Numbered from the stretch's first letter, positions 1-8,817 are shown. The stretch: 51,000 nucleotides of DNA from Algoriphagus sp. (GCF_029254265.1 NZ_JAQWXX010000043.1:1-51000), one strand, 5' to 3'. Notes: generated by a model from the sequence alone, not told the origin. A program made the numbers and translations.

Positions 1-90
1 TTGGTTCACTCCAAAGGGCTTTTTGGTTTTACATCCTTTTCAAATACAGCTCCATAACATACAGACAATTCCTAGACGTCTCCTTAATCA

Positions 91-118
91 CAAAAGCCAA
101 CTCTATAGCTGGCTTTTG
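91..118. terminator. Probable intrinsic terminator at left edge
   Basis: A hairpin has arms CAAAAGCCA (91-99) and TGGCTTTTG (110-118), with two more pairs possible inside. The arms carry an A-run on the left and a T-run on the right, as bidirectional terminators do. It probably ends a gene lying to the left of the window. The U-tract is short (four T), so this is a moderate call. Confidence 0.5.
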
Positions 119-279
119 CCTGTTTAAGACTTTTATGTTTTCTTCCATATTCTTCTAAAAAATTAGTCTATTGTATTAAAATGGAACAGGTTCCTTTATT
201 TATAGGCTTTAATTGATCTAGAAGGTTTTTATGTTTCTTATTATTTATCCAATAACCTTTTAAAACTTTGACTCCTAAT

Positions 280-293
280 CTGACTTTTGTCAT
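280..293 (+). promoter_or_regulatory. Crp/Fnr-like operator upstream of the UspA-like gene
   Basis: CTGACTTTTGTCAT contains a perfect TGAC-N4-GTCA palindrome, which fits the general TGA-N6-TCA shape of Crp/Fnr-family operators. It is followed directly by GTTTTAA, as is the related site at 1004-1017. It lies about 70 bases before the start at 364. The regulator is not in the window, so the assignment to Fnr rather than another Crp-family protein is inference. Confidence 0.5.
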
Positions 294-363
294 GTTTTAA
301 TCTGGAATTACTCAGGTCTTTAGAATCTTCAAGCCACTATTTTTGATTCAAATCAATTTTAAA

Positions 364-990
364 ATGGAGTTTAAAGTTTCTAAAGAAGCAAAATTTGAGA
401 TCCCTGATGAAATCCTTAAGGAGTTTCATAATTCACGCTTCTGTGAGGATTTTCAACCTAACTCGGATCGGTGTACTGGTATTAATGAAAATTCCTCGCC
501 TACACTTTTTTCGGTAAATCTTAATAAAGCTATTGAATGGCTTCATGGGAATGATATTCCAAAGCCTCTCGAGAATGAGGTTTGTAGTATTCCAGTACTA
601 CTTTTTGTTCCAAATTTTTCTACAGATCATTTACTTTTTCACTACGATGGGTCTCTACAGTCTGCCAATTTGATTCGAAAGTTTTTAGAAACGTTCGCAG
701 ATATCATCAAAAATAGTAAAGCCACTATTATCTCCCCTTCATTTATTCCTAAATCTAAACAAAAGGAAGAGCAGGAATTAATTAATCAAGTTTCTCAAGC
801 TACAGCCGAAACCAGTTTCATCAAATTTAATTTCTTGCGAATTGGGGATTTTTGGTCATATGCTGTTAAGCATGATTGCTCTCTTTTGGTCACCACCAAA
901 AACTATCAAGCTGATCTCGCTAAAGTGCTTTTCCATTTCTATAAAGGAGCTATGTGGAGTGATCGTTTATCCTTTTACCTAGCCCTTTAA
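364..990 (+). CDS. UspA-like hypothetical protein
   Basis: A 208-residue soluble protein with no signal peptide or membrane segment. I do not recognise it with certainty. The middle part (hydrophobic strand, then HYDGSLQS followed by an amphipathic helix) resembles the second half of Bacteroidota universal stress proteins, where a DGS-type turn follows a beta strand, and the C-terminal strand-helix pattern (SLLVTT then a helix) also fits an alpha/beta Usp fold. A degenerate nucleotide-binding loop is likely, because the GxxGxGxxS motif is not visible. The ATG at 364 is preferred to an in-frame TTG at 343. The gene is alone, 73 bases upstream of ccoI, and carries its own Fnr-like palindrome at 280-293, so a role in low-oxygen adaptation is plausible but inferred. 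Confidence 0.6.
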   Translation: MEFKVSKEAKFEIPDEILKEFHNSRFCEDFQPNSDRCTGINENSSPTLFSVNLNKAIEWLHGNDIPKPLENEVCSIPVLLFVPNFSTDHLLFHYDGSLQSANLIRKFLETFADIIKNSKATIISPSFIPKSKQKEEQELINQVSQATAETSFIKFNFLRIGDFWSYAVKHDCSLLVTTKNYQADLAKVLFHFYKGAMWSDRLSFYLAL

Positions 991-1003
991 ATCATTGGTT
1001 TAA

Positions 1004-1017
1004 CTGATTTTCATCAT
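1004..1017 (+). promoter_or_regulatory. Crp/Fnr-like operator of the cco cluster
   Basis: CTGATTTTCATCAT contains TGAT-N4-ATCA, the core of the classical Fnr consensus TTGAT-N4-ATCAA with the outermost base pair changed. A TAATTTTA at 1040-1047 resembles the Bacteroidota -7 element TAnnTTTG. If transcription starts about seven bases after it, the palindrome centre falls near -43, close to the -41.5 position typical of class II Fnr activation. The cbb3 oxidase cluster is a classic Fnr target in other bacteria, which strengthens the reading. Confidence 0.6.
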
Positions 1018-1063
1018 GTTTTTAAGACAGTAGCCGACGTAATTTTATCTGAGAATTATATCC

Positions 1064-3490
1064 ATGAATACATCCAAATCTATATCGACTCCTACCAAGT
1101 GTTATCACTGTGGGGAAAGTTGTGAAGATAATCACCTTACTGTAGGTGAAAAGGAGTTTTGCTGTCAGGGTTGCCAACTGGTCTATGAGGTGCTCTCTGA
1201 GAATAATCTTTGTAATTATTACGATTTAGAAAATCATCCAGGCGAAAGTCAAAAGTTGAAAAATGGACAATCAAATCGTTTTGATTACCTGGAAGATTCT
1301 GATACTCAACTGAAATTACTTGATTTTCGAAATGAATCTGAAAGCCACATTACTTTTTATATCCCCTTAATCCATTGTGCTTCTTGTATTTGGTTGTTGG
1401 AAAATCTCTACCAAATCCATTCAGGTGTAGTCTCTAGCCGGGTCGATTTCTTAAAGAAAAAAGTGCAAATCAAATTTCAGCAGGAAAAGATTTCACTTAA
1501 AGAATTGGTGAATCTTCTTTCTGTCATTGGCTACGAACCAAAGATCAACCTGTCCAATCTGGAAGAGAAAAAGACTAAAATTATTGATAAAGGACTGATT
1601 CTTCGACTGGCTGTCGCGGGCTTCTGTTTTGGGAATATGATGCTTTTTAGCATTCCTGAATACTTTTCTGAAGTCCAGTTTCTGGATAAAAATTTCCGGG
1701 ATCTTTTTAATTATTTGAATTTGGCTCTTGCTCTACCTGTAGTCTTTTATTCGGCCAGTGATTATTACCGATCTGCCTTTAATTCCCTTAAGCAGCGCCG
1801 AATTAACATGGATGTGCCAATAGTCTTGGGAATAATCGCACTCTTCTTCTATTCGCTTTGGGAAGTAGTGGGTATGAACCAAGCAGGCTATTTTGATAGC
1901 TTGGGAGGACTGCTATTTTTCTTACTTCTAGGTAAACTTTATCAGCAAAAAACTTTTGCTACTCTTGAATTTGATCGGGATTATAAGTCTTATTTCCCGA
2001 TAGCAGTTACCAAAATGATCAAGAACCAAGAGCAAGTAGTTCCAATTTCCAAACTGGAAGTAGGAGATGTAATCTTGGTTCGTGATGAGGAATTAATTCC
2101 TGCTGATTCAATCTTATTGAGTGATCAGGCAAGTATAGATTACAGCTTTGTTACCGGAGAAGAAGTGCCAGTTACAATATCTAAAGGATCAGTCATCTAT
2201 GCTGGTGGAAGGCAAAAGGGCTCGCCTGTTCTTTTAACTATTCAAAAATCTCCATCTCAAGGTTATTTGACCGATTTATGGAACCATGAGTCCTTCAATA
2301 CCGATAAAAGCCAATTGCTAGAGCCACTTTCTTCTCGGATTAGCGGGGTGTTTACTTGGTCAGTTTTAGCAATTGCATTTGCTAGTTTCTTATTTTGGTC
2401 TTTTTCAGATTTATCAATTGCTGTTAAAGTATTCGCTTCGGTTTTGATAGTGGCTTGCCCTTGTGCCTTAGCGATGTCAACTCCATTTACTCTAGGAAAT
2501 ACCCTTCGAATTTTTGGGAAGAATAAATTTTACTTAAAAAATGCCAGTGTTGTTGAGCGGATGGCATTGGTCAAAACGGTGGTATTTGACAAAACAGGTA
2601 CTTTGACGGATCCAAATCATGCAAAGGTAACCTACCAAGGAATTCCACTTTCTGAAGAAACTAAGGGTCTGATTAAGGCGATGGTGTCTCATTCCACTCA
2701 TCCCCTTAGCAATCGAATCAATCATTGGCTAGGCTCAATCACTCCAATTTCTGTCGTGGGTATTCGGGAAATCAAAGGTCAGGGTATTGAATTGTCCTAC
2801 TTGGGTCAGGAAATTAGATTGGGTAATGCGGCATTTACAGGTTATTCAAACTGCCCAACTTATACTACAGGAAATCTTGTTTTCCTTACCATTCAAGGCG
2901 TTGAAATTGGATATTTCCATATTGAATCCGGATTAAGGGAAGGGGTTAAACAACTTACATCCCAGCTTTCAGAGGGTTATAAACTCCATGTGCTTTCTGG
3001 AGATCATGCACATGAGCAGGCAACATTGACTAAGCAGCTTGGTGGGAATATTGAGTTCAATTTTAATCAAAGCCCGAAGGATAAGCTTTCCTTTCTCAAA
3101 AAATTAAATCTAACTAGCCAGACTTTGATGATTGGTGATGGGTTAAATGATGCCGGAGCACTTCAAGAAAGTACCGTGGGCATTGCAATCTCTGATCAAG
3201 TTAGTCATTTCTCGCCTGCTAGTGATGCTATTTTGGACGCATCGTCTTTTCAGAAAATCCCAGCCTTTTTAAGTTTTTCAAAAAGTAGTCGGAATATCAT
3301 CAAGGCCAGCTTTCTACTTAGCTTTCTGTACAATATTGTTGGGATTTCACTAGCGGTAAATGGTCTCCTTAGTCCAGTAGTCTGTGCGATACTTATGCCA
3401 TTGAGTAGTATCTCGGTTGTGGTATTTACCACCTTAGCCACCAATATGGTCGCTTACCGAAATGGCCTTTTAACTCAAAAAACAATCTGA
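1064..3490 (+). CDS. ccoI: Copper-translocating P-type ATPase CcoI/FixI
   Basis: An 808-residue P1B-type ATPase that moves copper for assembly of the cbb3 oxidase. The N-terminus has a cysteine cluster (C13-x2-C16, C20, CC at 33-34, C37) typical of CcoI/FixI, then a heavy-metal-associated domain with CASC near residue 105. Membrane helices follow, with the CPC metal-transport motif at about 465-467. The phosphorylation loop DKTGT starts near 509 and the hinge motif GDGLND lies near 691. The length fits CcoI of Bacteroidota. It is the first gene of a tightly packed cluster; ccoS begins two bases after its stop, so the two are almost certainly co-transcribed. The motif set and the context leave little doubt. 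Transport direction (export toward the periplasm for CuB loading) is known from the family, not from this sequence. Confidence 0.95.
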   Translation: MNTSKSISTPTKCYHCGESCEDNHLTVGEKEFCCQGCQLVYEVLSENNLCNYYDLENHPGESQKLKNGQSNRFDYLEDSDTQLKLLDFRNESESHITFYIPLIHCASCIWLLENLYQIHSGVVSSRVDFLKKKVQIKFQQEKISLKELVNLLSVIGYEPKINLSNLEEKKTKIIDKGLILRLAVAGFCFGNMMLFSIPEYFSEVQFLDKNFRDLFNYLNLALALPVVFYSASDYYRSAFNSLKQRRINMDVPIVLGIIALFFYSLWEVVGMNQAGYFDSLGGLLFFLLLGKLYQQKTFATLEFDRDYKSYFPIAVTKMIKNQEQVVPISKLEVGDVILVRDEELIPADSILLSDQASIDYSFVTGEEVPVTISKGSVIYAGGRQKGSPVLLTIQKSPSQGYLTDLWNHESFNTDKSQLLEPLSSRISGVFTWSVLAIAFASFLFWSFSDLSIAVKVFASVLIVACPCALAMSTPFTLGNTLRIFGKNKFYLKNASVVERMALVKTVVFDKTGTLTDPNHAKVTYQGIPLSEETKGLIKAMVSHSTHPLSNRINHWLGSITPISVVGIREIKGQGIELSYLGQEIRLGNAAFTGYSNCPTYTTGNLVFLTIQGVEIGYFHIESGLREGVKQLTSQLSEGYKLHVLSGDHAHEQATLTKQLGGNIEFNFNQSPKDKLSFLKKLNLTSQTLMIGDGLNDAGALQESTVGIAISDQVSHFSPASDAILDASSFQKIPAFLSFSKSSRNIIKASFLLSFLYNIVGISLAVNGLLSPVVCAILMPLSSISVVVFTTLATNMVAYRNGLLTQKTI

Positions 3491-3491
3491 T

Positions 3492-3680
3492 ATGGAAGTA
3501 ATATTTCTCTTGATCGGCATCAGCTTACTATTAGCCAGCACCTTTCTGTACTTATTTTTCAAGGCGATGAAGGGAGGACAGTTTGATGATGACTATACTC
3601 CTTCAGTTCGAATATTATTTGAAAATCAGACCAAAAAATCTAATAAAAATCAATCAACCAAATCCAATTCCAATGAATAA
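3492..3680 (+). CDS. ccoS: cbb3 oxidase maturation protein CcoS
   Basis: A 62-residue protein with one N-terminal membrane helix (about residues 4-24), followed by the family hallmark GGQFDD and a short charged tail. CcoS is required for cofactor insertion into the CcoN subunit in proteobacteria. The polar tail rich in Lys, Asn and Ser is longer than the functional core and poorly conserved in such proteins. The gene overlaps the chosen ccoN start by eight bases, which suggests translational coupling. Small size limits certainty, but the motif and the position between ccoI and ccoN make the call firm. Confidence 0.9.
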   Translation: MEVIFLLIGISLLLASTFLYLFFKAMKGGQFDDDYTPSVRILFENQTKKSNKNQSTKSNSNE

Positions 3681-5799
3681 CACTACGCTGGAAAGGTTCT
3701 ACTATGACAATAAGATTGTCAAGTATTTCGGAGCCGCGACGATTATCTGGGGTATAGTGGGAATGCTGGTCGGTGTAATAGCCGCTACACAGTTATTCCT
3801 GCCAGAAGCCAACATGGGTAATCCTTACACTACTTTTGGACGAATTCGTCCACTCCATACCAATGCGGTCATTTTCGCATTTGTGGGGAATGCCATCTTT
3901 GCTGGGGTTTATTACTCCATGCCCAGGCTACTCAAAACTCCGATGTGGAGTAAAGCCCTCAGCTGGTTTCATTTCTGGGGTTGGCAATTAATCATTCTTG
4001 CAGCGGCGATCACCCTGCCACTTGGTTTGACTACTTCTAAGGAATACGCTGAGTTGGAATGGCCAATTGATATTGCCATTGCTCTTGTATGGATTGCATT
4101 TGGAGCAAATATGATAGGCTCTTTGATCAAAAGAAGAGAGCGTCATATGTATGTGGCAATCTGGTTTTACCTTGCGTCATTTGTGACGGTTGCAGTGCTT
4201 CACGTGGTAAATTCTTTTGCACTTCCAGTATCATTCTTTAAGAGTTATTCAGCCTATGCAGGTGTGCAAGATGCTTTGGTGCAGTGGTGGTATGGCCACA
4301 ATGCAGTTGCATTTTTCTTGACTACGCCTTTCTTGGGATTGATGTACTACTTCCTTCCAAAAGCTGCTAACAGACCTGTTTATTCCTATAAACTTTCGAT
4401 TGTCCACTTTTGGTCCTTGATTTTCTTGTACATGTGGGCAGGACCTCACCACTTGCTTTATACCTCACTTCCAGAATGGGCTCAAGTATTGGGAACCGCA
4501 TTCTCGGTCATGTTGCTTGCTCCTTCTTGGGGCGGTATGGTCAACGGTTTGCTGACACTACGTGGAGCTTGGGACAAAGTAAGAACTGAGCCTGTGTTGA
4601 AGTTTATGGTCGTAGCCATCACGGCTTACGGTATGTCCACATTCGAAGGACCAATGCTTTCTTTGAAAAATGTCAATGCGATAGCACATTATACAGACTG
4701 GATAGTTGCACACGTACACATTGGTGGATTAGGCTGGAACGGATTTTTGACTTTCGGTATGCTCTATTGGATGTGGCCTAGACTTTTCAACACGAAAATT
4801 TATTCTACCAAACTAGCAAATACACACTTTTGGCTAGGGACTCTGGGTATCATTTTCTACGCCCTACCAATGTATGTTGCTGCTTTGACTCAATTCTTAA
4901 TGTTAAGAGAATTTGACGAAATGGGCCGATTGGCATATGGTAACTTCCTTCAAACTGTAGTGGAATTAGTACCAATGTATATCCTTAGAGCATTTGGTGG
5001 ACTACTTTACCTAAGTGGTGCGATCCTGATGATGTATAACATGTGGGCAACAGCAAAGCAAGGAGTCTTCCAGGAAACTGAAGAAGATCAAGCTCCTGCA
5101 CTTGCAAAGTCATATAGTGGTACTGGTGAATTCTGGCACCGTGCATGGGAGAGAAAGCCTGTCTTCTTTACCCTTTTGGCTACTGTTGCAATCTTAATAG
5201 GTGGAGCGATAGAGATTATTCCAACGATTTTGGTGAAATCAAATATTCCAACAATCAGTTCGGTGAAGCCTTATACTCCTTTAGAATTAGAAGGTAGAGA
5301 TTTATACATCGCTAATGGATGCGTAGGCTGCCACTCTCAGATGGTTCGTCCATTCCGGTTTGAGACGGAGCGCTATGGGGAATACTCTAAAGCAGGTGAA
5401 TTTGTCTATGATCGTCCATTCCTTTGGGGGTCGAAGCGTACTGGTCCAGATCTCCATCGTGTAGGTAAAAAGTATCCGGACAGCTGGCACTATTTCCACA
5501 TGGCTGATCCTAGAAGTATGTCTCCAGGTTCTCTGATGCCTCCGTATCCTTGGATGGTGACTAATGAGATGGATTACTCTGACCTACCTGCGAAAATCAG
5601 AACCATGCAAGCACTTGGTGTTCCTTATCCAGAAGGTTTTGATGAAGTAGCGCTTGCTGATCTTACCAAGCAAGCTGACGGAATCGTCGCTAATCTTAAA
5701 GAGGCAGGCGTAGAAGTTATGCCAAATACCGAAATCGTCGCATTGATTGCTTATTTGCAACGATTGGGAACTGATATCAAAGCTACCGCCTCAAACTAA
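3673..5799 (+). CDS. ccoNO: Fused cbb3 oxidase subunits I and II (CcoN-CcoO)
   Basis: A 708-residue fusion of the catalytic haem-copper subunit CcoN with the membrane-anchored cytochrome c subunit CcoO, the usual arrangement in Bacteroidota. The CcoN part (to about residue 480) is a multi-helix membrane domain; candidate metal ligands are H62 (low-spin haem), H209 in WYGHN and H259-H260 (CuB), and H347 and H349 in HVHIGG (haems). The CcoO part has a membrane anchor, then CVGCH at 550-554 for covalent haem and M622 in SLMPPYPW as the likely sixth ligand. The ATG at 3673 is chosen because the protein then begins with the typical hydrophilic CcoN start; the reading frame is open upstream to 3583 but that part lies inside ccoS. 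The enzyme reduces O2 with high affinity and pumps protons across the inner membrane. Confidence 0.95.
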   Translation: MNNTTLERFYYDNKIVKYFGAATIIWGIVGMLVGVIAATQLFLPEANMGNPYTTFGRIRPLHTNAVIFAFVGNAIFAGVYYSMPRLLKTPMWSKALSWFHFWGWQLIILAAAITLPLGLTTSKEYAELEWPIDIAIALVWIAFGANMIGSLIKRRERHMYVAIWFYLASFVTVAVLHVVNSFALPVSFFKSYSAYAGVQDALVQWWYGHNAVAFFLTTPFLGLMYYFLPKAANRPVYSYKLSIVHFWSLIFLYMWAGPHHLLYTSLPEWAQVLGTAFSVMLLAPSWGGMVNGLLTLRGAWDKVRTEPVLKFMVVAITAYGMSTFEGPMLSLKNVNAIAHYTDWIVAHVHIGGLGWNGFLTFGMLYWMWPRLFNTKIYSTKLANTHFWLGTLGIIFYALPMYVAALTQFLMLREFDEMGRLAYGNFLQTVVELVPMYILRAFGGLLYLSGAILMMYNMWATAKQGVFQETEEDQAPALAKSYSGTGEFWHRAWERKPVFFTLLATVAILIGGAIEIIPTILVKSNIPTISSVKPYTPLELEGRDLYIANGCVGCHSQMVRPFRFETERYGEYSKAGEFVYDRPFLWGSKRTGPDLHRVGKKYPDSWHYFHMADPRSMSPGSLMPPYPWMVTNEMDYSDLPAKIRTMQALGVPYPEGFDEVALADLTKQADGIVANLKEAGVEVMPNTEIVALIAYLQRLGTDIKATASN

Positions 5800-5810
5800 A
5801 TACTGAAATC

Positions 5811-5993
5811 ATGTATAAAGAAGTATTAAGATCAATCGAAAACATAGAGATATTTCCAATTATCTCCCTGATCATATTTGTTTTATTCTTTATAGGAATA
5901 ACGGTTTGGGCCTTTCGCGTTCCAAAGGAATACATCGATCATATGAAATCCTTACCAATGGGGGAGGATGAATTAAACGAAAATCAGCCATGA
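5811..5993 (+). CDS. ccoQ: cbb3 oxidase small subunit CcoQ
   Basis: A 60-residue protein with one membrane helix (about residues 15-35) and a short acidic C-terminus with the sequence RVPKEYIDH after the helix. Single-helix CcoQ proteins stabilise the cbb3 complex in other bacteria. It lies between ccoNO (11 bases upstream) and ccoP, with which it shares a four-base ATGA overlap. The call is based mostly on size, topology and position, since CcoQ sequences diverge strongly. Confidence 0.85.
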   Translation: MYKEVLRSIENIEIFPIISLIIFVLFFIGITVWAFRVPKEYIDHMKSLPMGEDELNENQP

Positions 5994-6910
5994 AAAAATA
6001 CCTAACCTTATTAACAGTGCTCTTTTTGGGATATTCACCATCTCTCTTGGCACAAACCGAATCTTCTTTGCAGTCAATGGATCAGAGCCAATTAAGCCTT
6101 TTGATTATTCTTGGAGTAATTCTTGGCGTGATTGTCCTTTTATTGATTTTGATGATTTACCTGATGTCTTTTATGGCTACGGTTTTGAAAAAGGAAAATC
6201 CTAGCCTTGCCGATGAACCATCTTGGTGGGAAACTTTCAAAGAGCGTTTTGTCACAGGGAAAGTGGATGAGGCTTTTGGTTCTGAGGAAAAGGCCAAAAT
6301 GATGGCAGATCATTCCTACGATGGGATCACTGAGTTGGATAATTTTATGCCTCCATGGCTTCAATATGTATTTCTGGGAACAGTTGTATTCGGGGTCGGC
6401 TACTTTGTGTATTATACTGTTTTGGGCACTGGTTTGACTGGAGTAGAAGAATACCAAGAAGAACTTCGAGTAGAAGCGATAGCTGCTGAAATCAGACAAG
6501 CTAGTAATCTGGCAAGTATTGATGAGAGCTCTGTAGTTTTTGATGAATCAGCAGGTGCACTTGCTGCTGGAAAAACGATTTTTGAAGCAAACTGTGCCGC
6601 TTGTCATGCTGCGGATGGAGGGGGAGGAGTTGGTCCTAACTTGACGGATGCTTATTGGATTCATGGTGGCGGAATCGCAGATATCTTCAAAATTGTGAAG
6701 TATGGTGTCATCGAAAAGGGCATGGTGCCTTGGGAAGATCAATTGAGTCCTGTGGAGATCCAAAATGTCTCTAGTTATATTCTTACACTGGGAGGAACAA
6801 GCCCAGCTAATCCAAAGGATCCGCAAGGTGAAATTTATGAAGGGGCTCCGGCTGTGGATGATCCAGAACCAACTGTTCTTGACAGTACAGTTGTAGCATC
6901 AATACAATAG
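5990..6910 (+). CDS. ccoP: cbb3 oxidase subunit III CcoP, one visible haem site
   Basis: A 306-residue membrane-anchored c-type cytochrome that passes electrons to the CcoN/CcoO core. An N-terminal hydrophobic segment ending in LLAQ may be a signal peptide; a second helix lies at about 36-58. The CcoP family signature HSYDGITELDN is near residue 110, followed by another helix (about 125-147). CAACH at 202-206 binds haem and KGMVPW supplies the likely Met ligand. Proteobacterial CcoP has two CxxCH motifs; only one is present here. The C-terminus is a Pro- and Asp-rich tail. A ten-base inverted repeat follows the stop, before ccoG. Confidence 0.92.
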   Translation: MKKYLTLLTVLFLGYSPSLLAQTESSLQSMDQSQLSLLIILGVILGVIVLLLILMIYLMSFMATVLKKENPSLADEPSWWETFKERFVTGKVDEAFGSEEKAKMMADHSYDGITELDNFMPPWLQYVFLGTVVFGVGYFVYYTVLGTGLTGVEEYQEELRVEAIAAEIRQASNLASIDESSVVFDESAGALAAGKTIFEANCAACHAADGGGGVGPNLTDAYWIHGGGIADIFKIVKYGVIEKGMVPWEDQLSPVEIQNVSSYILTLGGTSPANPKDPQGEIYEGAPAVDDPEPTVLDSTVVASIQ

Positions 6911-6920
6911 TAAAAAAATA

Positions 6921-6946
6921 CCACTGGAGGGTCAGACCTCCAGTGG
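6921..6946 (+). repeat. Perfect 10-bp hairpin between ccoP and ccoG
   Basis: Arms CCACTGGAGG (6921-6930) and CCTCCAGTGG (6937-6946) enclose a six-base loop. On the plus strand it is followed by AAAACTTGG, not a T-run, so it is not a canonical terminator for ccoP. It may protect the 3' end of the ccoN-P message or partly separate it from ccoGH. Its right arm covers a GTG at 6943, which argues against that codon as the ccoG start. Confidence 0.7.
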
Positions 6947-6972
6947 AAAAACTTGGCTTTATAGCCGATATC

Positions 6973-8385
6973 ATGGCAAAAAAGAACCCTCATTTAAATC
7001 CAGAGACCTTTAGAGACTCACTCGCTACTGTCCAAGAAGACGGAAAGCGTAACTGGGTCTATCCTAAAAAAGTATCCGGAATATTCTACAAGTATAGATC
7101 CTATCTTTCTTGGGTACTACTGGCCATACTTTTTGCCGGTCCTTTCATTCAAATGAATGGAAGACCTTACATGTTGTTTAATATTTTTGAGCGGAGGTTT
7201 ATTATTTTCGGAGCAGCTTTTTGGCCTCAGGATACTTATCTGTTGATTTTCCTGTTGCTGATTTTCTTTGTTTTCATTATTCTTTTTACAGTAGTTTTTG
7301 GACGGATTTTCTGCGGATGGTTTTGCCCACAGACACTTTTCATGGAGATGGTATTCCGCAAAATCGAATACCTCATTGAAGGAGATGCAAATCAACAACG
7401 TCAATTAAACGAAGGGCCTTGGACAGGGGAGAAATTTGTAAAGAAAGGAATTAAGCTTACGATTTTCGCCGTAATCTCGCTCTTGATAGGTCATTTGGTA
7501 ATGGCTTATTTGGTTGGAGTGGATCAAGTAAAGACGATTGTGTCACAACCCCCTTCGGCTAATATGGCTGGATTTATAGGCCTGATCGCATTCTCGGGTA
7601 TTTTCATGTTTGTCTTTTCTTGGTTCCGTGAGCAGGCTTGTTTGGTTGTTTGCCCTTATGGAAGGCTACAGGGAGTTTTACTTGATAATAACTCGATCAA
7701 TGTCATGTATGATTACGTGCGAGGGGAACCAAGATCTCCAATTCGTAAAAATCAGGCTATTTTAGAACCAAAAGGAGATTGCATTGAATGTAGTCTCTGT
7801 GTCCAGGTTTGCCCTACGGGAATTGATATTCGGAACGGAATCCAAATGGAATGTGTGAATTGTACGGCTTGTATAGATGCCTGTGATGAAGTGATGGTAA
7901 AAGTTGATCGGCCAAAAGGATTGATCCGATATGCTTCCGAAAACAGTATTAAGCAAGGTTTTCAGAAATTGATTACCGGTAGAGTCAAAGGGTATATAGT
8001 CGTACTTTGTATTTTGATTGCAGCATTCGTGACCTTGATTGCTACACGTGATGATATTAAAGCTACTATTACTCGATTCCCTGGAATGACTTATCAGGAA
8101 AGAGAGGATGGAAAAGTGACTAATCTTTATCAAATCACCTTGATCAATAAGACTTTTGAAAGTCAGAAAGTAGAATTGAAATCATTGGTAGATGGAATAG
8201 AAGTGGAATTGCTAGGAAATCAGGAACTGATTCTGGATGCGCAATCCAAATTCGAAGGCAGATTTTTCTTAGTTAGGAATCAAGACGAAGTCAAAGTGAA
8301 TCAGGAAAAAGTAAAGCTCTCGGTAATTTACCAGGGTGAGGAACTAGATAAAATAGAGACAAATTTTACAGCACCAATAAACTAG
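6973..8385 (+). CDS. ccoG: cbb3 oxidase assembly ferredoxin CcoG (FixG)
   Basis: A 470-residue polytopic iron-sulfur protein; CcoG acts as a Cu(II) reductase in cbb3 biogenesis in proteobacteria. Visible are several membrane helices, a CGWFCPQT motif from C114, a CLVVCPYG motif, and two ferredoxin-type clusters beginning at C270 (CIECSLCVQVCP, then CVNCTACIDAC). A last membrane helix (about 338-355) precedes a periplasmic Ig-like C-terminal domain, as in FixG. The ATG at 6973 is preferred to an upstream GTG at 6943 that sits in a hairpin stem. The stop is directly followed by the ATG of ccoH. Confidence 0.94.
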   Translation: MAKKNPHLNPETFRDSLATVQEDGKRNWVYPKKVSGIFYKYRSYLSWVLLAILFAGPFIQMNGRPYMLFNIFERRFIIFGAAFWPQDTYLLIFLLLIFFVFIILFTVVFGRIFCGWFCPQTLFMEMVFRKIEYLIEGDANQQRQLNEGPWTGEKFVKKGIKLTIFAVISLLIGHLVMAYLVGVDQVKTIVSQPPSANMAGFIGLIAFSGIFMFVFSWFREQACLVVCPYGRLQGVLLDNNSINVMYDYVRGEPRSPIRKNQAILEPKGDCIECSLCVQVCPTGIDIRNGIQMECVNCTACIDACDEVMVKVDRPKGLIRYASENSIKQGFQKLITGRVKGYIVVLCILIAAFVTLIATRDDIKATITRFPGMTYQEREDGKVTNLYQITLINKTFESQKVELKSLVDGIEVELLGNQELILDAQSKFEGRFFLVRNQDEVKVNQEKVKLSVIYQGEELDKIETNFTAPIN

Positions 8386-8817
8386 ATGATTATGGATTGG
8401 GGAAAAGGGATTTTATTGAGCATCATTGGTTTTGTAGTCTTGATCATGACTATGGTTGTCATATCTGTACGCATGGATGGGATCGAACTGGTTACTGAAA
8501 ACTATTACGAGGCTGAGATCAATTACCAAGATCGAATTGATGAGGAGTCTTCCGCACTAAGATTAGACCGGACGGTAATTACTTATAATTCTTTAGATAA
8601 GAATTTGCTTCTCGACCTTCCAAATGGAACAAATGGAAAGATTCAACTTTTTAGACCTTCTGACTCTAATTTAGATCGTGAGTTTTTGGTCAATGTGATC
8701 GACTCAAATCGTACGTCGGTTTCCTTACTTGAACTGCAACCTGGCTATTGGAAAGTTCAATTGAGTTGGACTGAGGGAGGAAAGAACTTTTACGAAGAGA
8801 AGAAAATAACAATTTAA
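8386..8817 (+). CDS. ccoH: cbb3 oxidase assembly protein CcoH/FixH
   Basis: A 143-residue FixH-family protein with one N-terminal membrane helix (about residues 8-28) and a periplasmic beta-rich domain. Typical features are the LVTENYYEAEINYQ stretch after the helix and the closing segment in which a Gly-Tyr-Trp precedes basic beta strands. CcoH interacts with CcoN during assembly in other bacteria. It abuts ccoG (0 bases) and its TAA is followed at once by the next ATG, so these three genes form one unit. A second ATG at 8392 is an equally possible start. Confidence 0.9.
   Translation: MIMDWGKGILLSIIGFVVLIMTMVVISVRMDGIELVTENYYEAEINYQDRIDEESSALRLDRTVITYNSLDKNLLLDLPNGTNGKIQLFRPSDSNLDREFLVNVIDSNRTSVSLLELQPGYWKVQLSWTEGGKNFYEEKKITI

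Larger units (their letters stand above)
1..363. other. Left-edge non-coding stretch
   Basis: No convincing reading frame is present. It holds the hairpin at 91-118 and the Fnr-like palindrome at 280-293; the rest is AT-rich with no other structure that I can support. Confidence 0.5.

Noticed and set aside
3583..3672. N-terminal extension of the ccoNO frame
   Set aside because: It lies inside ccoS in another frame and lacks homology; the ATG at 3673 gives the typical CcoN start.
6140..6499. A 119-codon minus-strand frame inside ccoP
   Set aside because: It is fully covered by a well-supported gene on the other strand and has no recognisable domain.
6921..6946. Hairpin considered as an intrinsic terminator of ccoP
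   Set aside because: No T-run follows on the plus strand, and no minus-strand gene ends there.
7762..8133. A 123-codon minus-strand frame inside ccoG
   Set aside because: It overlaps the ferredoxin-cluster region of ccoG and is a shadow of its codon use.
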